Of a stretch of 30,783 nt of DNA, positions 23,587 through 30,783 are shown piece after piece (the stretch's first letter is position 1; each line of letters begins with the position of its first letter). Origin of the DNA: CAYLWN01 sp964387625 (GTDB lineage: Bacteria > Patescibacteriota > Microgenomatia > UBA10105); assembly GCA_964387625.1 (NCBI GenBank), contig CAYLWN010000010.1, positions 1 through 30,783 on the forward strand, written 5' to 3'. The notes under the pieces were generated by a model. The model searched no databases and was not told the DNA's origin. It was given only the letters and a program-made list of their open reading frames with translations. Both the position numbers and the translations under genes were made by a program.

Positions 23587-24831
23587 CTAAAGTGTCACTT
23601 TTGGCATATCCATTACTGACCCGAAGGAAATCCGGTCTAAAATTTGGTAAGGCATTTTAAGAGTCAATCCTTTTGTTACGGTAAATTCTCCCCACAAATC
23701 ATTGATTTTATCCACAGTTTGGACAAGTAAGCGTTTTTTATTTTCGTTTTGAAAAAGATTAAGTTGATTGTATAAATCATGGTTTAGCAAGAAACATGAA
23801 ACGGAAATTATGGAAACCGGTTTAAGTTGGACAGTTTTTAGAAGTTTTACAGCTTGGTTATATAAGTCGTCGGTAGCATATATTTGGTGTTGAATTTTTT
23901 GTCCATGATGCCAAAATGAATTATCAAAAAAATTTAATGCTAAATGAATTCCTTGTGCAGTGAGACAATTTTTCCGTAAACGCCTGCCCATTTTTTCAGT
24001 TAATTTATAAAGAATTTGGGTTAACAAATTTAAATCAGCAGTTGGTTTAGGTAGAGTATACGAATGACCGATAGTTTTACGTAAAGTTTTTGCTGTATCA
24101 ATTTCTTGACCGTGAAGTCTTAAATACCAATAATAACCGGCAATTGAGGTAAAAGCTGCTTTTAATTTTTGCGTATTGGCAAAATAAAAATCTACCGGTG
24201 TTTTTATACCAACAGATGCAAGTCTTAGGGCATTTTGCATTTTTATATAGGGTAAATCAACCAAAGTCAGATGAGACAAAATATTTAAGATATTCTGCGC
24301 ATTGATTTCATCCAATCCATCAGGTTTATGCAGTCCAGCTGCCAATTTGGCTAAATACGGATTAGTAGAAATACCTACAGATACGGTTAACCATTCTCCA
24401 ATTTCCTGCCTGATACGTTGTTTAATTTCTTTGCCGATTTCAATTAAAGATTTTCTTTTGATGATTGGGGTATCGGCAAAATCCAATAAAATTTCATCAA
24501 TTGATTTAACAGTAAGATGAGGCGAATAGAGGCTTAATAATTGATATAAGGCTTTATTTATAAATCGGTATTTTGGAGGATCTGAAGGTAAAATAGTAAG
24601 TTGCGGACAAATTTGTTTACCATCTGCAACTCGCATGCCGACTTTTACTCCAAACCTTTTAGCTTCAATTGAAGGGGCTAAAATACATCCTCTGGGGGTT
24701 ACGTAAGCGGCCACAGCTATAGGTTTACCCCGAAGTAGTGGATTTGCCTGCTGTTCAATGGTTGCAAAACAAGAATTTAAATCAAGATGAAGATAGGTTG
24801 ATGGTTGTGGATTAAAATTTGCATTAATCAT
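23587..24831 (-). CDS. dinB: DNA polymerase IV (Y-family translesion polymerase)
   Basis: Error-prone polymerase for bypass of damaged template. Seen: the first metal ligand in YLHLDLNSCFATIE (Asp17, with Phe22 at the steric-gate position), KRFGVKVGM, and the catalytic pair in VKSIDEILLDF (Asp111, Glu112). A helix-hairpin-helix-like thumb and little-finger region follow. Near the C-terminus NQLNLFQ fits the beta-clamp-binding motif. The first motif is unusual: the common MDCFYA/MDCFFA reads LNSCFA. The 414 residues are in the normal range. A large inverted repeat lies directly upstream, and a small DUF6504-like gene lies beyond it on the same strand. Confidence 0.93.
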   Translation of the reverse strand: MINANFNPQPSTYLHLDLNSCFATIEQQANPLLRGKPIAVAAYVTPRGCILAPSIEAKRFGVKVGMRVADGKQICPQLTILPSDPPKYRFINKALYQLLSLYSPHLTVKSIDEILLDFADTPIIKRKSLIEIGKEIKQRIRQEIGEWLTVSVGISTNPYLAKLAAGLHKPDGLDEINAQNILNILSHLTLVDLPYIKMQNALRLASVGIKTPVDFYFANTQKLKAAFTSIAGYYWYLRLHGQEIDTAKTLRKTIGHSYTLPKPTADLNLLTQILYKLTEKMGRRLRKNCLTAQGIHLALNFFDNSFWHHGQKIQHQIYATDDLYNQAVKLLKTVQLKPVSIISVSCFLLNHDLYNQLNLFQNENKKRLLVQTVDKINDLWGEFTVTKGLTLKMPYQILDRISFGSVMDMPKVTL

Positions 24832-24835
24832 GTTT

Positions 24836-25030
24836 TAAATAATTTTTAATTTTCAATTATAAATTTTCAATCAATGATTAAATGTTTAAATTTTTTAACC
24901 CTTCGACTCTCTACGTTCGCTCAGGGATTAAATACTGCCTGAGCGTAGTCGAAGGGTTATATTCATTTTTTGAAATTTAGTCATTGGGATTTGATTGGTT
25001 ATTTGAAATTTATAATTTGAATTTTTAATT
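24836..25030. repeat. Large imperfect inverted repeat upstream of dinB
   Basis: Core: AACCCTTCGACT (from 24897) with AGTCGAAGGGTT (to 24958), plus an inner stem around CGCTCAGG and CCTGAGCG. The core type (CCCTTCGACT with CGCTCAGG) is a widespread dispersed palindrome. AT-rich flanks extend the symmetry imperfectly: TTATAAATTTT on the left matches the complement of AAATTTATAA on the right, and ATCAATGATTAAAT corresponds to the complement of TTTAGTCATTGG. The right flank overlaps the last codons of the small gene at 25025. This accounts for the whole intergenic stretch. Confidence 0.6.
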
Positions 25031-25312
25031 TGTTAAATTATCCGCTATTTCTTCCAATTGCCAATGTAAGTTGTCTGTATCCAAAGAAAGTAAAAAATAT
25101 TTATCTTCTGAATTAACTGCAAACATATGAAACAGGGTAGACCCGCGATAAAGAGTGTAATGCAGTCCTAACTTTTGAATTACATATACCCGGTTTTGCC
25201 ATTTAAGATATTTAGGTAAAAGCGTGTTATTTATATGGTTATATACAAAATTAACCGAAACTTTTTCACAAATTTTAGAAATCATAAGATTAAATAAAAT
25301 ATTTATATCCAA
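25025..25312 (-). CDS. Small DUF6504-like protein next to DNA polymerase IV
   Basis: 95 residues if started at the TTG at 25312, 86 if started at the ATG at 25285; the ATG is at least as likely. The core (PKYLKWQNRVYVIQKLG, then FHMFAVNSEDKYFLLSLDTDNLHWQLEEIAD) has the order tryptophan, short beta strands, then an acidic turn with a late tryptophan. As I remember it, this resembles DUF6504, a small domain often fused or adjacent to Y-family polymerases. Its location next to dinB on the same strand fits. No enzyme motif is visible, so a polymerase accessory role is inference only. Confidence 0.5.
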   Translation of the reverse strand: MDINILFNLMISKICEKVSVNFVYNHINNTLLPKYLKWQNRVYVIQKLGLHYTLYRGSTLFHMFAVNSEDKYFLLSLDTDNLHWQLEEIADNLTN

Positions 25313-25407
25313 ATAAAAACCGAAAGTAAATTAAATATAATTGAATGGAAAATTGTCGTCAAGAGGGTCAAAAATTATCAAAATAACACAAAAAATATCA
25401 AAAAAAG

Positions 25408-26565
25408 TTATTTTTTTATAAAAGCAAACGATATACCAAAAAATAATAAAAGCAGAGAAATGGTAGTTATCCAGATTGTAGGTAAGGTTGTGCCTGTTGT
25501 TGGAGTAGTGATTGTTGATGGGCGAGGAGTAGAAAGACTACCACCAGTTCCTGGGGTTGCGGTTGGCGTTGGGTGTGGTGTGGCTGTAGGATTTGGTGTT
25601 GGTGTGGCAATATTTGTACCTCCTGAGCCTGCAGTAATTGTAAATGTTGATGTGGTACTTTCTACAACGCCGGTATTAATAGGATCTTGTCCTGTGACAG
25701 TAATTGTAAATGTTCCTAAAGCTAAATCAGTTGTGGGAGTAAATGACCAATTGCCGCTTGCATTGGCATTAAAATTTGCGGAAGTCACAGGATTGGTATT
25801 TATACTTAAAACTATCAAGCCATTTGGAAAACTAGTACCAATTATTTGCGGACGACGGTTAGTAATACTTGATCCATTTACAGGAGACGTAATTCTGGTG
25901 ACTTGGGTAGGTGTTGCGGATGGTGAATTAGCAGGTGTTGCTGATGGGGCAACTGTTGGAACTGTACTGGGTGTTGCAAGAGGTGAAGCTGATGGAGTAG
26001 TTGTTGGACTAGGACTGGGTTGAGCAGCTTGAGAAACAGTAACCATAGTTTTACCAGAACTTACCAATAAATTTCTGCTTACTAAATCTGCTTCCTGTCC
26101 GATAGTTTCAGATCCTGTCATATTAATTTCCGATGGTGTATTTGTAGGAGTTAATGCTTTGGTTTTAAATGTGATGGTAGCTAAAAGTTCATCGCCTTGA
26201 CTTGATTTGGCGCTTGATATGCTTGATAAAGTAATGGTAACTTTGCCGTTGGTATTATCCACAATTCCAGCTTCTAAAATATTATCAAAAAACGTGCCTT
26301 TATTTACAGAGACTGCTTCTAAATAAGTATTTTGAAAATTGATAGATAATTTTGCTGAAGAAATTTGATTAGTTCCAGTATTAATCATTACTTTTAGATC
26401 AAAATTCTCATCAACGTTTTTAGTAATTGTTGGCAGATCAAAACTCAACGTGGTTGCCGGAGCAGCTTTTTGCCGGATTTCTTGCCTTTGCTTTACTAAA
26501 AAAACAGTAATCGGAATACCGGCAAGCAAAAGTACAAATGTAAATATTAGCAGGAATTTTTTCAT
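25408..26565 (-). CDS. Cohesin-domain surface protein with Ig-like domain and C-terminal anchor
   Basis: 385 residues. An N-terminal membrane segment (FLLIFTFVLLLAGIPITVFLV) is followed by QEIRQKAAP. A cohesin-like beta-sandwich covers about 40-180 (STNISSAKLSINFQ-type region, GKVTITLSSI, GDELLATITFKT). Then come a Pro/Thr/Ser linker, an Ig-like domain (RITSPVNGSSITNRRPQIIGTS through FTITVTGQDP), a second Pro/Thr linker and a C-terminal hydrophobic helix ending in FIKK. The TTLP before that helix is only loosely like a sortase signal. It is the last gene of the surface cluster. Cohesins bind dockerins, and two neighbours carry dockerin-like modules. Confidence 0.75.
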   Translation of the reverse strand: MKKFLLIFTFVLLLAGIPITVFLVKQRQEIRQKAAPATTLSFDLPTITKNVDENFDLKVMINTGTNQISSAKLSINFQNTYLEAVSVNKGTFFDNILEAGIVDNTNGKVTITLSSISSAKSSQGDELLATITFKTKALTPTNTPSEINMTGSETIGQEADLVSRNLLVSSGKTMVTVSQAAQPSPSPTTTPSASPLATPSTVPTVAPSATPANSPSATPTQVTRITSPVNGSSITNRRPQIIGTSFPNGLIVLSINTNPVTSANFNANASGNWSFTPTTDLALGTFTITVTGQDPINTGVVESTTSTFTITAGSGGTNIATPTPNPTATPHPTPTATPGTGGSLSTPRPSTITTPTTGTTLPTIWITTISLLLLFFGISFAFIKK

Positions 26566-26587
26566 CTTTAATATTTATAATATCAGA

Positions 26588-27172
26588 TTATTGGGTAATA
26601 GTCATTTGAGTTTCGTGAAACAGAACCTGAATTTCATCAGCTGCATATAATTTGGAATTTGTAGGGGATTGAAGACCAATTTTGACTGCATTTCTATCAA
26701 ATGTCATATCAAGAACACCTTTTGCAGGTAAGGCTCTAATTTTTCCTGAGATTGTAAACAGTAATCCGTTTGATGGAGAGGGTTGGAATGTTCCTATTGC
26801 GTAAGATATTTTTCCAACTTCCGGATCTATTTTATTTAATAAAATGTTCGGATTCGCTAGTACTGTGCCGGGTTGAACAGATTGTACGGACATAATTTTG
26901 GGATCATATTGTAAATAGGTTTCTGTGGCAATTAAAATTAATTTTTTGGTATCTATTCTAACTGAAAAATTAACATTATCTCCAACTTTAACTGTAGTTT
27001 GTTCAGGCTCTAAATATAAATCCAAAGTCACTTTTTCTTTGACGCTTAGTAAAGGAATTTCTTTTTTAGAAGGAATGAGGGTTTTATTTCTGTAATTATT
27101 TACAAATAACAGCCCAAACCCGGCTAAAATAGCAACAATTATTAAAAATACAATCGGGGTGTTTAATTTCAT
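26588..27172 (-). CDS. Membrane-anchored cohesin-like protein
   Basis: 194 residues from the ATG at 27172; a TTG three codons upstream is also in frame. An N-terminal membrane helix (PIVFLIIVAILAGFGLLFV) is followed by a single cohesin-like domain: DLYLEPEQTTVKVGDNVNFSV, LIATETYLQYDPKIMSVQSV, PEVGKISYAIGTF, LLFTISGKIRALPAKGVLDM. This is the typical cohesin pattern (a YDP-like turn, then a G-x-hydrophobic strand and a small-residue strand). There is no linker or second domain. It lies between two larger cohesin genes with short gaps, so it is probably part of one transcript. Confidence 0.68.
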   Translation of the reverse strand: MKLNTPIVFLIIVAILAGFGLLFVNNYRNKTLIPSKKEIPLLSVKEKVTLDLYLEPEQTTVKVGDNVNFSVRIDTKKLILIATETYLQYDPKIMSVQSVQPGTVLANPNILLNKIDPEVGKISYAIGTFQPSPSNGLLFTISGKIRALPAKGVLDMTFDRNAVKIGLQSPTNSKLYAADEIQVLFHETQMTITQ

Positions 27173-27192
27173 GTGTTTCAAACAGAATTAAT

Positions 27193-28215
27193 TTATTGCT
27201 CGCCTTGAATTGCAAAATTTGTCACGATATAAGAATAATCCAGAACATCTATGGTACCATCCATATTAAAATCTGCAATGTTTGATGCTCCGCCGCTTCT
27301 TATATCATTAACAAACAAGGCATAGTCTAAAATATTAACTTCATTATCAGGTGCTACTTGAGGAGCTGCGTCACCGGTAAGAAGAGTATTTGCTGACCAA
27401 TCTCTGGTATTTGTGCCTGTTGCCAATGTTTCATTGAAGCATTTAGTTAAATGTAATGGTCCTTTGACACAAATTCGGGTTGCACCGGTTGATACATTGT
27501 TTAAAACATCTGATGTATATACACCATTATTCCAATTAACCGCAACATCAACATAACTACCAGAACCAATTTTTACTTTAACAGTTTTGGTACCACTATC
27601 AGCTGCAACATCTTGAAATTTAATATTGAATGTCAAAGATGCGTTAGCAGCAGGTGTAGCTGAAGGAACATTTGTTGGTGATGGGGAAGGATTAGTAGCA
27701 GATGTTACCTGTACAGAACTATTATTAATAGTTGTGGGTTGTGTATTGGCATCTAAATCTGCCATAGCTATTTGAAGTTCTGATAAATTAAGACTTGATG
27801 TTCCAGTACCAATAGTTGTAAAAGTAATTGTGGCTAATGTGCCATTTCCATTTGCTCCACTATTTAATCCATCTGTTAGATAAGCCATCATATATACTGT
27901 TCCAGCAACATTATCAATTTGAGGACAAGTTGGACATACAGCTACAGTTTTACCACTGTTTGCTAAATAAGCACCATTGGTAACATCAGATGCAGCATTA
28001 ATTCTTAAAACACTGGGATTATAAGATAATATAAATTGATAACCTCCAGTATTAATACCGTTTGCTACATTAACATTCACTGATACGGTATTTCCTAATT
28101 GAATTGATGATGTAGCTGGATTTACAGATACAGTGGCAGTTTGAGCATTTACTGCTGTTGTTGATAAATAACCAAAAGTTAATAATGTGATTAAAGTTAA
28201 AAATATTTTTTTCAT
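27193..28215 (-). CDS. Secreted cohesin-dockerin protein
   Basis: 340 residues with a cleavable-looking signal peptide (MKKIFLTLITLLTFGYLSTTA, probable cut after VNA). The cohesin domain (about 25-170) has GYQFILSYNPSVLRI, GTVYMMAYLTDGL and GTLATITFTT. A short PSPT linker leads to a beta-rich module containing ICVKGPLHLTKCF. The C-terminal dockerin-like module has two segments, NEVNILDYALFVNDI and ADFNMDGTIDVLDYSYIVTNF; the second is a complete calcium-loop pattern (D-x-N-x-D-G-x-x-D). One chain carrying both partner types could polymerise or cross-link surface proteins. Confidence 0.8.
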   Translation of the reverse strand: MKKIFLTLITLLTFGYLSTTAVNAQTATVSVNPATSSIQLGNTVSVNVNVANGINTGGYQFILSYNPSVLRINAASDVTNGAYLANSGKTVAVCPTCPQIDNVAGTVYMMAYLTDGLNSGANGNGTLATITFTTIGTGTSSLNLSELQIAMADLDANTQPTTINNSSVQVTSATNPSPSPTNVPSATPAANASLTFNIKFQDVAADSGTKTVKVKIGSGSYVDVAVNWNNGVYTSDVLNNVSTGATRICVKGPLHLTKCFNETLATGTNTRDWSANTLLTGDAAPQVAPDNEVNILDYALFVNDIRSGGASNIADFNMDGTIDVLDYSYIVTNFAIQGEQ

Positions 28216-28222
28216 TTATTAT

Positions 28223-29179
28223 TTATGGTGCAGTACAAGTAGTCGTATTAGCTCTATTTGATATATATAATACATCAGTTACGTCAATATTTCCTGTTCT
28301 GGGGCATCTTACGTTATATCTGTCATTAACAGTGTTAGCTCTATTTGAAACTTTTAATACATCAGTTACATCAACTCTACCATTGGGTGTCGTATCAAAA
28401 TCTAAACAGGTTGCATTTTCACAACTTGGTGTAGCTGATGGGTTTGGGGTTGCACCAGGAGTAGCTACTGGCGTAGCTGATGGTGATGGATTTGGTGAAG
28501 CTCCAGGAGTTGGAGTCGGTCCGGCAAAAGTGACAAGAACTGTTGAAGTGGGAGCAGCTAAAATATCTTCCGGATCTCCGTTTGTGGGATTAAATACGAC
28601 ATTTGAATCAGTTGTATTGCCTTGAGCTGTATATGCATATGTTAAAGTTGTTGTACCTGTGGCTCCTGCTTTTGCTTGAAAAGTTAATTGAGCTACAGGA
28701 GAAACAACATCTGTATTTGGGGTAGTTAAAGTTTCTGATGTCCAATCAAAAGAAATTATTCCAAATTCAATTTTTCCGGAAGTATTAGCAGTTGATATTA
28801 CTTTAACATCATCAAAAGCACCCGTGTTATCTGTTCTAACTGGGGCATAAGTTTTAAATACGGAAGAACTTGTTAATGTAGGTATAGCGATGCTCATAAG
28901 AGTTAATTTGGTTTGATCAAAATTTACAACAATATCAGCACCCACAACAGCTTGTCCATTGGGATTTAAAATTATCGCAACCGGTTGCGGTGCAGTCATA
29001 TTAAGAGTGGTAGGTGAAAAACTTAATGTTGCAGTGTAATTGGCTGCTTTGGAACGTAATTCTTTAGTTCTTTTAGTGAGCGTTAGAGTGACAAAGGTTG
29101 CCACTGTGAGAAATATTAGTATAAACAAAGGAATTAGTTTTACTTTGTTTGCATTTAAATAACGTAACAAATCTTTCAT
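28223..29179 (-). CDS. Membrane-anchored cohesin-dockerin protein
   Basis: 318 residues. An N-terminal membrane helix (LIPLFILIFLTVATFVTLTL) is followed by KELRSKAAN, a cohesin domain (about 48-215: ATLSFSPTTLNM, GADIVVNFDQTKLTLMSI, GKIEFGIISFDW, VAQLTFQAKAGATG), a repetitive Pro/Ser/Ala/Thr linker, and a C-terminal dockerin-like pair. The first repeat (LDFDTTPNGRVDVTDVLKVS) has a two-residue expanded loop. The second (RCPRTGNIDVTDVLYIS) has lost acidic ligands. Four cysteines bracket these repeats and could form disulfides. It is the first gene of the minus-strand cluster, just after a good promoter. Confidence 0.78.
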   Translation of the reverse strand: MKDLLRYLNANKVKLIPLFILIFLTVATFVTLTLTKRTKELRSKAANYTATLSFSPTTLNMTAPQPVAIILNPNGQAVVGADIVVNFDQTKLTLMSIAIPTLTSSSVFKTYAPVRTDNTGAFDDVKVISTANTSGKIEFGIISFDWTSETLTTPNTDVVSPVAQLTFQAKAGATGTTTLTYAYTAQGNTTDSNVVFNPTNGDPEDILAAPTSTVLVTFAGPTPTPGASPNPSPSATPVATPGATPNPSATPSCENATCLDFDTTPNGRVDVTDVLKVSNRANTVNDRYNVRCPRTGNIDVTDVLYISNRANTTTCTAP

Positions 29180-29198
29180 AAAATATGGTCTCTATTTT

Positions 29199-29227
29199 AT
29201 TAGACAACATTTTAAAATAGTTGTCAA
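29199..29227 (-). promoter_or_regulatory. Promoter of the cohesin cluster with an embedded palindrome
   Basis: On the minus strand: -35 TTGACA (29227-29222), 17-base spacer, -10 TCTAAT (29204-29199), then about 19 bases to the ATG at 29179. Between them lies the dyad GACAAC (29203-29208), ATTTTAAAAT, GTTGTC (29220-29225), nearly perfect and overlapping both hexamers, as an operator would. Confidence 0.55.
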
Positions 29228-29285
29228 ATAGGAAAATAGGCACTTATCCCTTAACATAACGTAGTTAATCTGTTATTGTGGGTAT

Positions 29286-30027
29286 ATGCAAGACAGATTT
29301 ACCTACAAACAATTCTTAAAAAAGTATAAAACGATGGTGTCTGCCTTGAAGAAATTAAAAACCTCCGTTTCCCTAACGGTCTCACCTGTTCCTCCGGTAA
29401 AAAGATAACTCACCATTACCGGATTAAAAGCAAGAAAGTCTATTCTTGTGAGTTTTGTGGCACTCAGGTCAGCCCATTAGCTGGCACCTTATTCCATAAG
29501 TCTTCAACTTCTTTGCAGGACTGGTTTATGGCAATCTACCTTATGACCCAAACCAGAGGCGGAACCTCGGCCAAGCAATTAGAACGTATGCTGGGTGTTA
29601 CCTATAAAACCGCATGGAAAATGTATAAACAGATTAGAACTCTCATGGCCGAAAGTTCTACTACTCCACTTGATGGAGATGTGGAAGTTGATGAAACCTA
29701 TATTGGTGGTAAAGGAATGAACAGGCGATTTAAACCACATTTCAACGAAATTCCCAAAGAAGCTGTAATGGGTATGCTCCAAAGAAATGGCAAAATGTAT
29801 CTCAAACACATTAAAGGGACTGGCAAATGGTATCTGATTGAACAGATCAAGACCCATGTCGATCCTGTTGCACGGCTCATTACAGATGAGTTGGCAGCCT
29901 ACAAGAATCTCCCCAAGCATGGTTACATACTCCACGATGGGTTAATCACTCAGAAACGTATGTCATTGGAGATATCCATACCAACAATATCGAGAATGTT
30001 TGGTCTATTATCAAACGAGGAATTTAA
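29286..30027 (+). pseudogene. IS1595/ISXO2-type transposase, frameshifted and 3'-truncated
   Basis: The coding line runs through three frames. It opens at ATG 29286 (MQDRFTYKQFLKKYK). It needs one missing base in the AAAA run at 29328-29331 to continue as DGVCLEEIKNLRFPNG and on through CEFCGTQVSPLAGTLFHKS. It needs a second missing base near 29937 to continue HDWVNHSETY (reconstructed) and HTNNIENVWSIIKRGI. DDE-type residues lie in VEVDETYIGGK, LITDELAAY and the N/E region. The N-terminal zinc ribbon has lost its first CxxC (reads TCSSG). The protein stops at RGI, well short of the usual C-terminus. This is a dead remnant. A possible left end of the element lies near 29239; the right end is missing. 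Confidence 0.85.
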
Positions 30028-30783
30028 TCTGCGGGTGTTGTAAACGTATGGTTAGCATCGTAAACATAGTTTCTGTTTTGCGACATGACTTCATAATAGT
30101 AAGTTGTGTTTGGTGTTAGTCCGGTAACGGTAAATTCATGGTTCGTTATTCTCTTGTCAGACTGTACATCCTGACCATAATCTGCCGTTAAACCATAATT
30201 CACTTTTCCGTTTGCCGGATGATTTGTCTCCCACGTTATCGTCATCGATGTTGGGGTTGATTTGGCCACATTTACATTTGCGATTGTCGTTGGTTCCGGA
30301 ACAAATAAATATCCGAATTTAATAATTGCCGTACCAAATCCGTGGGAAATATCATCTGTCTTTACTCCAATAGCAAAAGCAATATTGGCAATTCCGCTCT
30401 TTGCGCTGTTAACTCCTTTTTGGATAGCACTGGCAATTGCCGAGCCGGTATTATGAGTAATATTACCCGCCATCTTTGCCGAATTTTGCGCAACATCTCC
30501 AAGGGATTTTCCGGTATTTTTAGCTGTATTTGAGATAGTCGATGCAATTGAGCTGGCTGTATTTCCAATCGTTGAAGCGGCGTTATGTGCAATCGTAGTA
30601 GTGACAGTTACCACCGTATTTGTGGCACTGGCAATAAAGTTAGCTGTAGCTGATACACCATTTCCTATCCCTGTCAAAATTGTCTTGGTAACCCCTGGGG
30701 CATTGTTAGCTAACCGGTTATATCCATTTCCAATTGCGCCAGCCGCGTTTGACGCGGCTTTTCCGGTGTTCCCAATTCCCTGA
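30024..30783 (-). CDS. Fibronectin type III surface protein with low-complexity repeats, partial
   Basis: The frame is open to the right edge of the window, so the N-terminus is outside (a TTG at 30677 is only an internal leucine codon). The visible N-terminal part (about 155 residues) is rich in Ala, Asn, Ser, Thr, Gly and Ile, with loosely repeating units such as IGNTASSIASTISNTAKNTG. The last 90 residues form a fibronectin type III domain (PTSMTITWETNHPANGKVNYG, HEFTVTGLTPNTTYYYEVMS, HTFTTPAD). The TAA stop coincides with the junction to the transposase remnant, so the original protein may have been longer. Probably surface-exposed; function unknown. Confidence 0.7.
   Translation of the reverse strand, partial: QGIGNTGKAASNAAGAIGNGYNRLANNAPGVTKTILTGIGNGVSATANFIASATNTVVTVTTTIAHNAASTIGNTASSIASTISNTAKNTGKSLGDVAQNSAKMAGNITHNTGSAIASAIQKGVNSAKSGIANIAFAIGVKTDDISHGFGTAIIKFGYLFVPEPTTIANVNVAKSTPTSMTITWETNHPANGKVNYGLTADYGQDVQSDKRITNHEFTVTGLTPNTTYYYEVMSQNRNYVYDANHTFTTPAD

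Noticed and set aside
25400..25417. A-run/T-run hairpin as terminator of the cohesin cluster
   Set aside because: The stem is only A-T pairs formed by the last lysine codons and the stop; too weak to call, although the following DNA is T-rich on that strand.
25408..25500. Sortase LPxTG signal at the C-terminus of the 385-residue protein
   Set aside because: TTLPTIW followed by a hydrophobic helix and KK is only loosely similar; no Gly after Thr, so I describe it as a C-terminal membrane anchor.
25460..26023. Long plus-strand frame rich in Val and Gly opposite the 385-residue cohesin gene
   Set aside because: It is the complement of the Pro/Thr/Ser-rich linkers; the minus-strand frame has a signal anchor and recognisable domains, so this is a shadow.
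28332..28625. Similar Val/Gly-rich plus-strand frame opposite the 318-residue cohesin gene
   Set aside because: Mirror of the Pro/Ser/Ala/Thr linker and dockerin codons, with no start context.

Overview
The window is an AT-rich bacterial chromosome segment that most resembles a Candidate Phyla Radiation (Patescibacteria) genome of the Microgenomates type. This is inferred from several things together: low GC, dense genes with ATGA-type overlaps, start codons mostly without Shine-Dalgarno sequences, several promoters placed to give leaderless mRNAs, and cohesin/dockerin surface proteins with Pro/Thr/Ser linkers. TGA is used as a stop (for example purF and purC), which argues against the lineages that recode UGA as glycine. 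No rRNA, tRNA or CRISPR array was seen.

Layout. (1) 1-6.2 kb, housekeeping: serS (5' end outside the window), a D-Ala-D-Ala ligase-like ATP-grasp gene on the minus strand, a spermidine-synthase-like methyltransferase, and secA. (2) 6.2-20.4 kb, a long plus-strand purine operon: purF, purN, a P-loop NTPase/kinase, a HAD-family hydrolase, purL, purQ, purA, purB, purK, purE, purC, purM. It covers the route from PRPP towards IMP and from IMP to AMP, except purD and purH, which are not here. PurL carries a PurS-like N-terminal region, so no separate purS is needed. (3) 20.4-23.6 kb, a membrane/redox cassette: a ferric-reductase/NOX-type flavocytochrome, a membrane-anchored cytochrome b5, an anchored Ig-like protein and a secreted DUF5666-like protein. 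(4) 23.6-25.3 kb, minus strand: DNA polymerase IV (dinB) and a small protein resembling DUF6504. (5) 25.4-29.2 kb, minus strand: four consecutive cohesin-type surface proteins, two ending in dockerin-like modules, behind a recognisable promoter. (6) 29.2-30.8 kb: a frameshifted, 3'-truncated IS1595/ISXO2-type transposase abutting the 3' end of a fibronectin type III surface protein that runs off the window.

The most interesting non-coding region is the purF leader (about 6265-6450). It has a promoter embedded in an 8-bp dyad and a 12-bp direct repeat. Downstream are two adjacent hairpins whose loops can kiss, a terminator-like hairpin that competes with the second of them, and a strong intrinsic terminator ending immediately before the purF start codon. 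This layout is expected of a riboswitch or attenuator, and I do not recognise it as a known class.

Several palindromic repeats are also present: a two-hairpin element occurring twice (2396-2505 and 13098-13171), a 30-bp GC-rich double palindrome inserted in frame inside purL, a REP-like element directly before secA, and a large inverted repeat before dinB.
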